Below are positions 24,440-36,592 of a stretch of DNA of 64,000 nucleotides, piece after piece. The position numbers and the translations under genes were made by a program. The notes under the pieces were generated by a model. The model saw only the letters and a list, made by a program, of their open reading frames with translations, had not been told where the DNA came from and did not search any database. The number at the start of each line of letters is the position of its first letter. The stretch's first letter is position 1. This DNA comes from Isoetes taiwanensis (lineage: Eukaryota > Streptophyta > Lycopodiopsida > Isoetales > Isoetaceae). The DNA lies in contig JAJEKV010000046.1 of the NCBI GenBank assembly GCA_021234155.1, positions 3,618,983-3,682,982 of the forward strand, given 5' to 3'.

Positions 24440-24790
24440 GAAGCAAAGAGCAAACACAACCAACAACCTAAGAACCAAGAAGGAACCGAGACTAAGGGAA
24501 AGAAGCAAAAGCGCACCAGAACCGAGCCAACCTTAAGAAGAGGACTTTAACACCAATAAGAAGCACCGTGCACGAAGAAAGCAGCCATGAGAAGCCATAA
24601 AAAGAAGGGCAAGGGAAGCGAACCAAAATGACAGAGGGAAGACGAAGGAGAAAGGGCAAAAACGAAAAAATGGCTAAGAAAAAATAATTATCGAATAAGA
24701 AAATAAAGGAAAAAAATTATATTTAAGAAAAACACGCTCAACCAAGCAAAGAAGCAAAGACAAAACAAAAGATAGCTCAAAGCAACAAGA
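24440..24790 (+). other. T-depleted, A/G-rich tract
   Basis: For about 350 bp the plus strand is dominated by A and G with some C and very few T (for example GAAGGAACCGAGACTAAGGG). It contains no simple repeat unit and no open frame with a recognised domain. The base skew is strand-specific and contrasts with both flanks. Confidence 0.7.
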
Positions 24791-25080
24791 TACAAAGAAG
24801 TTGTTTAAATGCTAAGCAATCGGTCGATATATAGAATATCCATGTTTCGATGTTCAATTACAACATTGAGACATCCATGGGTGTATAAAGCTATTTCGTG
24901 GATTATGTTAGACAAGAAATATTGCCTTTAAAAATCGTAATTATGCTTTGTATTTGAGGACTCTGTTGCGGTACTTACGTAACAGAAAATCACTAATTGT
25001 ATTATTGTTGTTGTTCTAATAATGCTGGATCATGAATTCAGAGCATTATTGTATAGATCATCCATCATATGTCGTGATCA

Positions 25081-25558
<478 letters not shown>

Positions 25559-25559
25559 C

Positions 25560-25560
<1 letters not shown>

Positions 25561-25602
<42 letters not shown>
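25561..25602 (-). repeat. (TC)n tail of a LINE copy
   Basis: A pure AG run on the plus strand is (TC)n on the minus strand, directly following the LINE 3' terminus TTTCATCTCATTTCATC (about 25618-25602). The same TTTCATTTCATC to (TC)n transition is found in the plus-strand LINE copy at 28035-28110. Confidence 0.85.
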
Positions 25603-25604
<2 letters not shown>

Positions 25605-26893
25605 AATGAGATGAAATGTTTATTAATCACCTCTGTGAGACCATCAAGTCTAGAAGATGTTCACACTATATACATTCAAAGTTATAAGAAATATCATCTA
25701 ATGCATCCTCAGACAAGAGTGCATTAGCCTCTTCCCCCTCATTCTCATCTACAAGGTCTTTGTCATGCAGCTTCTTTAAGCAAATATCTCTATGCTTGAG
25801 GACCTCCACAAGGAATCTACCCATCGAATAGGCAACAATATTAAAGAATTCTAACAATGTCATTGAAGAAATCCCAAAATTACTTCTAATATTAGCACAT
25901 GCATGGCAATGGAGAATTACATGGGGTTCATCCTCTATCTCGTCAGCATCACACAACTTGCATACTCTTACTTCTCCTGATATATTACTCCATCTTCCTA
26001 CCTCCACTCCAAGTCTATGGGAACTGAGCCGCATTCTGCTAATGGTGTGCCTCGTTTTCATTGGCAGCCCCTCCTTCAAATATGATGCCTCCTGCAGGGT
26101 TGGGTTCATCATCCTTCTATAGAATTCCTTTTTTACTTCTGGAACACTCCACAACTTCTGTAAAACATGCTCCCTAACCCATTCCCTAAGCCTACATCTG
26201 TTACTGCTGAGCGCATTTATATCCAAACCCTACTTGTGCATCCAAACTATTATGTCAGCATACCACCCTTTCTCTTTACTTGCCTCCAATGCTAAGCATG
26301 GCAAACTATCAAATTCCATCTCAAATTGCACTTTGCATACGTACAACAATGTTTTAAGCAATGCTTCTACCTCCAAGGGAAGCATCCCACATTCAACCAA
26401 TAACATATCATAAGGCGTCTGCATTTTTATGCCTAGTTCTGTATGGAAAAATTTCTTCTGAATCTTTTCAACCTTTTTCCACATCTCCAATGAAAGTCCA
26501 AGCCCCCAAACTTCACATCCATAAAGCACAACAGATTGCACAAGTGAGCTATACAACATTTTCTTGATACCGAAATCCCATATTTCAGCATTTGTACACC
26601 TTCTCTGCAATTCAAACAATGCTTTTAAGCCACCACTGACTCATTGCTCTACTGCCTGATTCCAATGAAAGCTTTTATCAACAATCAGCCCAAGATATTT
26701 ATACACACTTGCAATTTCTATAGTATCTATTCTATTCTTTATAGTACCATGCAAAGTGATTTGGCTCCAAAAATGATGATTCTCGTTTTATTCTTATTCA
26801 CTACCATACCTTTTGCAACCAAGGCATCTAATTTCTTTTGCATCCCTCCAGCATTTCTAGACAATATCACAATATCGTCTGCATACAACAAGA
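25603..26893 (-). pseudogene. LINE (non-LTR retrotransposon) ORF2 C-terminal half
   Basis: On the minus strand the reverse transcriptase catalytic motif reads LLYADDIVILSRNAGGMQKK (about 26890-26835), followed by the thumb region (NKNKTRIIIFGAKS), a FGIKKMLYSSLVQSVVLYGC stretch, KVEKIQKKFFHTELGIKMQT, one in-frame stop near 26227, and a C-terminal Cys/His region with RHTISRMRLSSHRLGVEVGR, then VCKLCDADEIEDEPHVILHC. The element ends in TTTCATCTCATTTCATC plus (TC)n. The 5' half is missing at 26893, as is usual for 5'-truncated LINE insertions, or it was cut off by a later insertion. At least one frameshift and one stop make it inactive. Confidence 0.88.
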
Positions 26894-26894
26894 G

Positions 26895-26966
26895 ATAATG
26901 AAAATAAAATGAAAATTGATTATTATGCCTGTGAGACTGCCAGGTCTATAAGACACTCAACATTAT
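26895..26966 (-). mobile_element. 3'-terminal fragment of a second LINE copy
   Basis: The segment reads on the plus strand AAATGAAAATTGATTATTAT then GCCTGTGAGACTGCCAGGTC, which parallels the 3' end of the neighbouring LINE (TGTTTATTAATCACCTCTGT then GAGACCATCAAGTC at 25618-25652). It is only the last ~70 bp of a copy, trapped between the first LINE and repeat R. Confidence 0.6.
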
Positions 26967-27345
26967 AAAACAAGGTGCTGCGCACGGAGGGTTGCCCTCT
27001 ATGGTCGGAGCGTAAAGTGGCTTAAATCATAGTTCAAAGTCATGTTTTGAGAATCAATTCAAATTGGTACTTCTAGACAATAAAATACTTGATACCATGA
27101 CTTTATGGGAATTGGCCTGAAGAAATCGTTGGTGGTCGACATGGAAGAAGTATTGCAAAAGCATAAGGACAAGTCTAATAGAGCAGAGAATGAAAATACA
27201 TGTTTTGTTAGCATAGAAATGAGAGAACTCGTTGAAGACCTCTGATCAGTTTTTTGTCACGGAGAGCTTCAAACTTCTGAGGAGCAGGTTTTGTAGAGGA
27301 ATGAATCATTGATGCATAGCTAACTCCAAATCTCGCAAGAAAAAG
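26967..27345 (+). repeat. ~380-bp repeat family R, copy A
   Basis: It begins AACAAGGTGCTGCGCACGGA, continues GAAGTATTGCAAAAGCATAA, GAAATGAGAGAACTC, and ends near CTAACTCCAAATCTCGCAAG. It is colinear with copy B at 34868-35246 over its whole length. A conserved short frame (IEMREL(V/L)EDL, then SVFCH, then LQTSEEQVL and stop) is visible in both copies, suggesting derivation from a coding sequence. Family unknown. Confidence 0.8.
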
Positions 27346-27389
27346 TGTTAATGATCGCTCAAAATCCAAGATGTATGCACACATACTAA

Positions 27390-28047
27390 GAATCCCCGTC
27401 TCCATATCTCTCTCTTGGATGAAAAAATGGGGACTGGAATGTAATGATTTACATAACCAGCGTGGTGATATTAGGGCTTGGGTACAGGAACATGTCATTA
27501 TGAGATCGTGGTGTGTTCCGTATGAAGAAAACATATTATAAATAGCTCATTAATCCTTCTCTTCTACAAACCCGGGATATTTGAGGAAGGGATATCGGTG
27601 AAGTGTAGGCATGCAATTAGTAGAATAAGGCTCAGCTCACATAGATTGGGAGTGGAAGTGGGTAGATGGAGCAACATACCTCATGAGCTCAGGATATGTA
27701 GGCTATGCGCTATGGGAGAAATTGAAGATGAGGCACATGTTCTATTGCGATGTCCACAGTATGCAGGTCTTCGCCGCAAGTACCACATTAATTGTAACGA
27801 TTTGGTTGCATTTTTTGGTCTTTCAGGAAAAATCACAGGACATTTTATACTTGAAATGATGGAGCACAAGAGTAATGTGTTAAAGGTTAGTGATGGCGAT
27901 GAGAATGTGGGAGATGAGGGGGAGAGCTCTGGTGCATTTCTTTTCCTCAAGATGCATTAGAGGATATTTTTATAATGTTGAATGTACATATTTGAACGCT
28001 TCATAGACCGTGGTCTCAGACGATATATATTTTCATTTCATTTCATT

Positions 28048-28110
<63 letters not shown>
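27390..28110 (+). pseudogene. LINE 3' end, plus strand, with (TC)n tail
   Basis: The translated stretches NDLHNQRGDIRAWVQEHV and HAISRIRLSSHRLGVEVGRW, then LCAMGEIEDEAHVLLRCPQY, match the C-terminal Cys-rich domain of the LINE at 25.6-26.9 kb. The frame ends at a TAG at 27958-27960. After a ~90-bp 3' UTR the copy ends in TTTCATTTCATTTCATC followed by (TC)n (about 28050-28110). There is a frameshift and a stop upstream of 27598. The 5' side is truncated close to the end of repeat R. Confidence 0.85.
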
Positions 28111-28305
<195 letters not shown>

Positions 28306-28566
28306 AGGAAGATCTATATGCAAGATCGCCCGGGAAAATACAAAGTATTTTATGGCCATTGGACGCAGTGAACATGGACAGGGTGCTTACTCAAGCATTA
28401 ATTGAGGGAGCTACTCATTGTTTTATATCCAACCGAAGGAGGAAAGGGCTTGTGTGTAATGGATGGTATGATGGTGAATGTAAGCATAAGAGGAAAGAGT
28501 TCAAGAAGGCTAAGCCTGAGGAACATCATAGGATAAGGGTGGAATATCGAAAATTGGTGAGAAGGA
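28306..28566 (+). pseudogene. LINE internal fragment (endonuclease-RT linker)
   Basis: The frame reads TQALIEGATHCFISNRRRKG, WYDGECKHKRKEFKKAKPEE, RIRVEYRKLVRRNK. A WYDxEC...Y..LVRR pattern is typical of the stretch between the apurinic endonuclease and the reverse transcriptase in LINE ORF2. The match stops exactly where the start of repeat R begins (AACAAGGTG). Confidence 0.7.
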
Positions 28567-28690
28567 ACAAGGTGCTGCGCACGGAGGGTTGCCCTCCGTG
28601 GCCGGAGGTTGAGGTGGCTTAAATCATACTTGAAAGTTATGTTTTTATAATCAATCAAAATTGCTATTTTAGAACATTGTCATTTTGTGA
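28567..28690 (+). repeat. Repeat family R, partial copy
   Basis: AACAAGGTGCTGCGCACGGA, GTGGCTTAAATCATACTTGA and ATAATCAATCAAAATTGCTA match the first ~120 bp of copies A and B; the match then fades. Confidence 0.8.
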
Positions 28691-28694
28691 AGAT

Positions 28695-30510
28695 GATGGT
28701 ACCCATTTGCATCACTAACTCCTCCTTAGATGTTTTACAGTCACACACTCAAAATTGTTTAGTTTGTCCCAAGCACTTTATATGTTTCGCTGCTTCCGAC
28801 TTATAAACACAAACAAAAGATGCAAAAATAACAACGGGAAAGGACAAAGATGAAGAGACTTGGAGCTATTTCTACTGGTGCAGTTGATTGACCTAATCAA
28901 ATGCTTATGATTGACCATAAAACTGGCCATGCAAAAGCAAAAGTTTCTTCAGCATTGGACAAAGTAATCATGCTCAAGAAAAAAGTTAATGACAATGATA
29001 AAGCTTCTTTTCCTCCCCTCTATTCTACTCATTTAGTTGACTTGCTGCTTCTGCAACTATGGCACTTCAACATTATGCAAAACTTTCATTTAGGCAGAAT
29101 GCACCAGATGAAGAACTTAAAGGCCATTGAGATCTCCCACATGCTAGAAGGGCAATGGAAATATCTACCCTCTTCCTTATTTGACATAACTATGAGCCAT
29201 TAACTGCACTTTGATTTAAAAAATTCTGTGACATTGACAATGCACGTCATTGTGCAATACTCTTGCCTTTGTCATTGCACGTTGAGAAACATAACTTTTA
29301 TCAGAAATATCACCCGAGAAATGCACACCAACCCCTTTCAATATCATGTCACCGACTCACCGCAACATAACTAATAAATGCATACCATCTCCGTAAACAT
29401 CCGTATCTTCTTCGCCAATATAAACATTCTATAATCACCTTATACCGCTCATTCAACTTCCAGATCTTAGCAATTTCTATTTTAAGATGAGGTGCTTATT
29501 CATGCTAGTTGACCAATCAAATCTCACTCTAGAACTTTCTAGAACATTCCCTTAAATTTTATGACATTTCCTTAGATTTCCTTAAATTCCAGCAAAAAAA
29601 TGAAATGATCTAGAAATTAGACTAGAATACTCTAGAAGCTTTTAGATGACCAAGATCTAATAAAGTGGTGTTTGATTGAATTTTAAGCGTTGAATGTTAG
29701 CTTTTATATTTGGACGGTCAAGATAGGTCTAATTATCAGCGCTCAGTCATACACAACATTGGGGCCGCACAATAAGGGGAACGTCAGTAGTGGGTTTTTT
29801 TTATGTTACAACTACGATGTTCCCATGGTGTATTACATAAATGCTATGTAGGGTTATTTAGATGCTCCAAGATTCCAATTAGATCCATCAAGGTTGTACG
29901 TGTTACAACGTGGGTTCATTGGTTGCATCATCTATTTTATTATTGCTCAAGATTTATCAAAGTGTATTTTGGTCAACGTTGATGTGCATGCATTCCTTTG
30001 ATGAATTCATTGGTTGCATAAATTTTTATATTGCTTGAGATTTATGGCAGTGTATTTTAGTCAACGTTGTGTGCATGCATTTTTTTCATGATATGGCCAG
30101 GAAATCAGAAATGCAAGGCTAGGAAACCAATAGAAAACCGAAATGGAGGAGAAATAACTAAATGCAAATGTGAGGAGGAGAAGGAAATTAGTAGTATAGT
30201 GATTTAAGTCACTCGCTTTGAGGAATAGATCAAGAGGGATGAAGAAATGCAATGATATAAGGGCTTTATTTTAAGCAAAAGTAACATGTTAATGTAGCAT
30301 GTTAATGTGGCCTGCACTTTTAGCCTAATTTCTCATTTAAATTTGCCAGTAGAGGTAAAAAGATTTGAAAATACATGTCGAGAAAAAAAGATTTGGAAAT
30401 ACATGCTTAGAAACAGGTTAAATAGATAGCAATCCCAAAATTCGCTGCATGCAGCAATATAGTCAACAATCACCTTGACTTGCCCTTAAATTTGTGCCAA
30501 TGCCATATCA

Positions 30511-30545
<35 letters not shown>

Positions 30546-30870
30546 TAAAGCATGCAGTAGCTGGTTCTTATCTACCTATAAATTAAACTAACCTTGTGCC
30601 CCTTCTTTTGTGCAAGGGAAACATATAGGTCTAATGGTGAACTTCCTTACATTTAGCTTATTAAGTTAACTTAGCTTTTTTTCAAACTTTAAGAATAAAG
30701 GGTATAACCCTTATATTTGTTCACATGCTTCGTATCTGTGTGGAGCTCCTTTAAGAGCGGTGGTGGCAGCAAGATCCTCTGCCGAAATTGTGAATCAGCT
30801 GCGCTCTGCCCCATAAGGTATGACAGGCCTTACTTAAAGCCTCACCAAAACTCTGACTAGGTTTTCCCGG
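28695..30870. other. No supported gene; long T run
   Basis: AT-rich DNA with short frames. A pure T run of about 31 bases lies at 30514-30544. Around 30740-30825 a plus-strand stretch (GAPLRAVVAARSSAEIVNQL) looks coding but ends in a stop before a donor-like AAG|GTATGA; it could belong to the gene fragment that follows. Confidence 0.35.
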
Positions 30871-30875
30871 GCTTA

Positions 30876-31593
30876 ATGGATACATGGGAACTTATCCTTG
30901 ATGAAGACCAGCCTATTTCTGATGCGGCCAAACAGAGCTTGAACGATTCTGCCCTCAATAGAGAATTCGATTTTTGCATGCAAAGCTTAGACCTTGATCC
31001 TACTATGGACAACTACCGTAAAAGGGGCAAGCCTAACTATGGCGGTTATCCTCAAAATAGAAACCCACAGGGTTCCCGTAGACAGAGCTATGGCGATACC
31101 TCTCATACTGTTCCTGCAAACCAGTACATAACGGAGCAGAGCATGGATACAGAAGAAAACCAGGTATTTGTTGTTGCAATAATGGTCTTATGACTTCATC
31201 CGACCTTCCATTGCTGAAAACCAGATGCTTTATGCATTTTTGAGCTTGTAAGATATGCATTGCCCATATCATACAGATATTAGTTGTTTTCTTAGGACGC
31301 TTCTATAATAGCAGCCTCTTTTATAATACATAAAGTCTCTTACTTGATTCTTAAATTTAGCATTCTGTTTTGTACTCTAATTTAATATTGGGCAAAAGGA
31401 CTACATTAGGTGATCGGCTATAAACCGAGAAGCCTAAGGTACCTTTTGGCCCTTGCAATCTTACCCAGTATATGGCTAATTTTGTACTGTTTGGCTGCAG
31501 GTACGGGCTTCTCCTCTTAATGTTTTACTTTTGTCCAGTTTATCTTAGGAGTCTCAAGAAGATGAATGCAACAATGGCGAGTTCTATGGATAA
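30876..31593 (+). CDS. Possible 3' end of a small two-exon gene, unrecognised
   Basis: The first exon (from ATG 30876, or from an acceptor-like TAG at 30858-30860) reads MDTWELILDEDQPISDAAKQ, SLNDSALNREFDFCMQSLDL, then a Gly/Asn/Pro-rich stretch (YRKRGKPNYGGYPQNRNPQG) and ends at the donor CAG|GTATTT at 31163. An acceptor at 31547-31548 (TTATCTTAG) continues in phase as ESQEDECNNGEFYG to TAA at 31591-31593. The total is about 110 residues, acidic at both ends and disordered-looking. The composition and in-phase splice support coding, but I recognise no family and upstream exons may be missing. It may be a truncated gene copy. Confidence 0.4.
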
Positions 31594-31599
31594 AGGCAG

Positions 31600-32890
31600 A
31601 TGCTGCTTAATGAAAGAAAAGGTTTTGGGTTTCCTTTAAAAATATTCAAGTATGACAGCTGAAAACCTGTGCACAGGATTTTGGATCATATTCCTGTTTT
31701 TCCATAACAAAGGTACATGGTTTCATGTAAAATTTTGGATCTTTACCTTATCTTATACTGGATGTCGTAATATTCCATGAGGTAAATGGGAAATCCTTTG
31801 CTTAATACAGGAATTTTCTGAAAATATGCTTCAGCCAATGAAGCAATACTTTGATCTTTCAATCTATCTCAGATTTTTGAAAACTCTATAGTTATCCAGT
31901 TAAGCTTTTATATACTCTCTTTGTAAAATGGTCTCTATGGTGGAGACGCTGCTGTAGTAAGTTTGATACTATATTTTCTCAATATTAAAGTCAGACTGCA
32001 ATAGATACATTTTCTGCTATATTTCAGTTTGAATAATGAGATGTCTCCATATTTGCTGCTTGCATAATCTGTAAAAAAGGAAAGAAAATACCTCCCCATT
32101 ATGGTTTTATAATTTACAATAGGGCAGGTCAGTTATCTCTGAAGTTGGAGACTCCGATAGTTTCTGAAAAAGCTTGGCCACTTGGACATGCATTTCACAT
32201 TCGTCTAAATTTTCTATCTCAATAATCTGATCCTCTGTGAGCAGTTTAGATTATATCATATTTGTAATACGACAACTAAGAAAGATGTTTACTTCTTTCT
32301 TTATTAAAATGGAAACATGTAATTGACTTTACATATGGCTTCTTGTAAATAAGGCTTACGTTACTTATAGTCTTATAGGATATTTAAAATGCTATCTGTA
32401 CTAAAACTCCACTGGGTAATTCCAGAAATCTTTATGTTAAAGTCTCAAGATATTAGAAATAGATTTCTCAAAATGTCTTGCATCTCAAGATACGTACACT
32501 GCCTATAAATGGTGGAATATATATGAACTATAGTTGTGACCACTTGTTGCACTAACCAGTTCATACAAGAATATTTCACAGTTAACTCTAGCTTGATCTA
32601 GGGCCATTTCGATATACTATGGTCTTTGTGAAATAGAATAGTTTATGAATAGCATGAGTTGATATGATTCTTGCAATTATCCTTTCTTGGCATACTTGGC
32701 CCTCGGTAACTTGGCTAAATATGCAATAACAGAACTTAGGTTGTATATTCTAAATGGACAGTAGTATAGATGGTAGCAAAGATATGTACCTTGGAATAGG
32801 GGTACCATCTTGGACTCTTGAGTACATGTATGGCCAGATAAGACAGCGGAAGGATTGACTGAAGCTGATGTTTGTGCTAGTTTAGGCTAG
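31600..32890. other. AT-rich flank, nothing recognised
   Basis: T-rich sequence with short frames. It could be the 3' UTR and downstream flank of the preceding gene fragment. No repeat or domain seen. Confidence 0.3.
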
Positions 32891-32897
32891 TGCAAAA

Positions 32898-34060
32898 TTT
32901 TTTTTTTTTTTTTTTTTTGTAGGCAAGATATTTTGATTTTATTAAACCGAAAAAAAAGGGTTACAAGACCTTATTGGAGTGGCTCCACAATAGGCCAGAT
33001 ATAAATTTGAGTACAATGGTCTACCCATTAGTCCAGGACTAAAGATCCCAGGGCAAATGCCATTCCTTTCACCGAGGAAAGGAAAAGAAACCTCAGATGG
33101 ATCAAAGTTAAAGCCATTTGAAGCTCCCAACCCAAGAAGCAAGCACATGAACAAAGACTAAAGCGCCAAATATCATCCCCAAGCGTTAACTCCTCGGGTG
33201 GACAAACATACCGCCTCAAGTTACTATAAGTGATACACCATCTTCTAGCAAGGTCGCACATCACACACCCCCCTCTGGAGGGGTGTCCACTTGCTTTCCA
33301 CCGCCGCTACACCCTTGCCTATACTTTAACTTCATGAGGATCAGCTCGCTTAAGGTTCCAAGTTCAGTTCCTCCCGAACGCAAGAAACATGGTCCACAAA
33401 ATGAGCACACTAAGAAAGCACGGTCTCGGCCCAAGACTTTCTCATTCAACCTCTTCCTAAGCCCATACTATCCAACCATGGATTACCCCTAGATCCTCAT
33501 CCCCCCTTGCCGGGAAAGGGAAGGACTTGCTTTACGCCCAAAGGTAAACACCTGCAGGTCAAGAGTGATATGCAAAAACGGACTAGCCCAAAAACCCAAA
33601 TGCCTACTACAACAGCCTAATCAAGGCACACAGGTGCGGACCACTTCCCTTAAAGCAAGCAAGCGCCCGCGATGAGTGCAGTGCAGCCCCCTCTTGCAAG
33701 GGGAGAGGCAAGCCTGCTGCTATACCCATCTTAACCTTTGCAAAAGCCTAAACAAACAAGACAAGCTTACCTTCAAGACGACCCACCGCTAGGCCTCAGG
33801 AACTTCCAGAAATAAGCTGGCAACAGATGGCGTATGGGGTTCTCAAAGAAAGAAAGGCAAAGGTTCGTCTCTGCATTCGATCAAAGGCCCCCAACATCAG
33901 AGCTCCTGCCGCACTATAAGACTGGAAAACAAATCGGGAGGTGATCTAGCAAAGCAGCCGGCCATCCGCACCCTTCCAAAGACGGCTTCGAAATAACACC
34001 GCAAGGGAACGGGCTGCCGCCGCCATAGGCCGCTGCCCTAAGCCGCTCGAGCCCTAACGC
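32898..34060 (-). mobile_element. A-tailed retroposed sequence
   Basis: On the minus strand the segment ends in GGTTTAATAAAATCAAAATA, TCTTGCCTAC and then a run of 21 A (T run at 32898-32918). A polyadenylation signal (AATAAA) about 25 bp before an A tail, together with a GC content clearly above both flanks up to about 34060, points to a reverse-transcribed and inserted RNA such as a LINE or a processed transcript. Frames such as MCDLARRWCITYSNLRRYVC are broken by stops and show no family I recognise. The 5' limit is set only by the base-composition change. Confidence 0.55.
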
Positions 34061-34064
34061 TGAA

Positions 34065-34865
34065 CATTTTTCATTCTGGCTTATTCACAATTTTTTCAAA
34101 GGTTCAAAACAATTCTAATCAACATACCTTTCTATCTATCTTATCACCATATCCTTTTAAGGAATTGTCTAAAATGAATTTGAACATACATCTTAAAACT
34201 TTACCAGTCAAGCATCTGCTTGTCAAAGAAGAGGTACACGTGGCATGGAAATTCTGTTCCACAAGATAAAGAATCTAACTTTTGTTTAGATTTGTGTCTT
34301 CATGGTGCATCTTCAAAATATCCAATACCTAAAGGCCCATTTGGCACAATCATGATATTTCACGTTTGCAAATTTTGGCCAAAATGTCCGCACAATAAAG
34401 TAATTACATAGGATGCACGAAAAGCGCCGAGGGATGCAAATTTACATTGGCTATTCTCAGAATTTTGGTATGTAAACTATATGGCTACATAACTTCAAAA
34501 GCTTCTCCTGCTACAACTTCTTATTTGGAAAAAGTGTTGGATGTTTGTTTTAAAGATCCGGAAAGATGGGTTTTGGGTTTCGCCTAGCTATAGCTATGAT
34601 AACTATAAAAACCTCTATCTTCATGTATAACACTAAGCCTTAATCTTGTCGATATCTTAAGTTCGTAGATCTTAAGACTTGGTGCTACAGTAGATGGATA
34701 TAGTGTAAAATGCCGGGCTCTCGATAATAATTGCAATACCTCGCTAGATCATTGCCAATTTAGAGTCATCATTGCCCAACAATATATCCAGATCATAAAC
34801 AATAGTATTTACAACACGACAAGGCTGTGGACTGCGAAAACAAAAATGTAATAAACAAACAATAA
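34065..34865. other. No supported gene
   Basis: Short frames only. The plus frame 34220-34411 (MSKKRYTWHGNSVPQDKESN) is compact but has no visible domain or splice context. Confidence 0.25.
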
Positions 34866-34867
34866 AA

Positions 34868-35246
34868 ACAAGGTGCCGCGCACGAAGGGTTGCCCTCCAT
34901 GGTCCGAGGGTGAAGTGGCTTAAATCATACTTCAAAGTCATGTTTTAACAATCAATCAAAATTGCTACTTCAAAATAATAGAATACTTGATACGATGACT
35001 TATGAGAATTGACCTGAAGAAATCTCTAGTCCTCGTCATGGAAAATGGATTGCAGAAGCATAAGGACCAGTTTAATAGAGTAGAGAATGGAAATAAATGT
35101 TTCCTTAGGATAGAAATGAGAGAACTCCTTGAAGACCTCTGGTCAGTTTTTTGTCACAGAGGGCTTCAAACATCTGAGGAGCAGGTTTTGTAGAGTAATA
35201 AAACATTGATGGATAGCCTAACTCCAAACCTTGCAAGAAAAACTAA
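34868..35246 (+). repeat. Repeat family R, copy B
   Basis: It begins AACAAGGTGCCGCGCACGAA and ends near CCTAACTCCAAACCTTGCAA, colinear with copy A at 26967-27345. The internal frame reads HKDQFNRVENGNKCFLRIEM, RELLEDLWSVFCHRGLQTSE, EQVL, stop; the same frame in copy A carries a stop at the Trp position. Confidence 0.85.
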
Positions 35247-35249
35247 AAC

Positions 35250-36040
35250 CCAAAGGTCCCAGACATCACTCCAACAAGATGATGTCCTATGCAAAAAACG
35301 TTCACCTTGCTTATGATAGCATTTGAAAGTAGAAAGGGCAACAGAAGGAATAAATAGAATGATGGAAAATTTGAGGGTCCTATTCTTCGATGTGCTCTGT
35401 AAATACTTCCAAGAAGAAAGCATATTTTGTCTAGCAGACCAGAAGCATGTATGCTCTAAATACCATAGCATCCAGCATAGCCATTTGTATTTTGGCCTAA
35501 AGTGTTTCATTTAAATCGTTGAGGAAATGGAGTAAAGCAGCCGCACCATGAAGATTGTATCTTTTATTTCCTTTGTGGAAAAAAAAGTAGGTCGTGGCAA
35601 GCTCTAGTCACGCCTTTTTCACATACCTTCGCCAATAGCAATTTCTCGATCTCAAGGACTTCAAAGACACCCCCTAATGCAAACCGAAGTTCCCAATGGC
35701 AAGACAATCACGCCAAAGAAGAATGACCTATTGATCTTGACAAAACCCAAAAATATAAGACTCGATTTTTGCATGCACATGAATGAGATTCTTGCGAGCC
35801 AGCGTGAATGAGAGTGGAGGCATATCAAGGCTCGTGGCTATGAAAATGAGAAGGCATCGCAGATTTATCCATATGGACAATGTAGCTTCTCACGGCGTCA
35901 TTAGCATGGACTGCAAGCAAAAAGAAGAGCAACAGACGATCTACGGAGATAGCCATAGTCATGGTTTGAGTCCCGAGAAGGTTCGAGGCAAAGAACAGGA
36001 TCGGTCGCCATTTTGATCGGGCAAATTAGTTTGAGCGATT
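35250..36040. other. No supported gene
   Basis: Mixed AT-rich DNA. I see no domain, although 35780-36010 has somewhat higher GC and a short plus frame of unrecognised sequence. Confidence 0.25.
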
Positions 36041-36042
36041 AC

Positions 36043-36130
36043 AAAGATATCCTAAGCATATGCCTAAGATATACTTGATATGCCATAAACCCATATAAAC
36101 GGGGTTTGCCCCTAGGGGAACACCAAAAAA
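36043..36130 (+). repeat. Terminal-like repeat T, copy 2 (plus)
   Basis: ATATCCTAAGCATATGCCTA, TGATATGCCATAAACCCATA and GGGTTTGCCCCTAGGGGAAC, then ACCAAAAAA. The palindromic core is shorter by two C than in copy 1, and the last bases read AACACC rather than CAACCC. Confidence 0.8.
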
Positions 36131-36592
36131 GGTGTCCGTGCTCTATGGATTGCCCCAATACCATGTGTTGTTGCATCTATTGAATGTAAATATGTGATAA
36201 TTGGAAAATAAAACTATAACTAGCACGGCCAATATGTATGATGATTACTATGCATAGTCTTTCTATTGCCGGGGCTACTTTAGTCTACAGTGCATCCATC
36301 TAAAAGTTCTGGTGCAAAAGTTGATTGTCTGCTTCATAACCAAAATATGCCTTAGTGACATGCACTAGAAGTAATAGAAGGCCAATGCAAAAGGATGGAG
36401 TAACAAATCCGAAGTAACATGTTAAATATTTACGAATGGCCCCTTTGAGCATTGAAACGAAGTTTGAAACTACGCAAAAACCCAGTGGTAATACAAAGTC
36501 TCTAAAAGACCGAAATTCAACATCGTTTGCATACCTAGGAACAACAAGGCCTGCAGTATAGCTTTCAGAACATTATGTGGCATAGAGATTTT

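Noticed and set aside
30514-30544. T31 run as the tail of a minus-strand retrocopy
   Set aside because: No polyadenylation signal, compositional change or coding remnant is evident on its right side, so it is noted only as a homopolymer.
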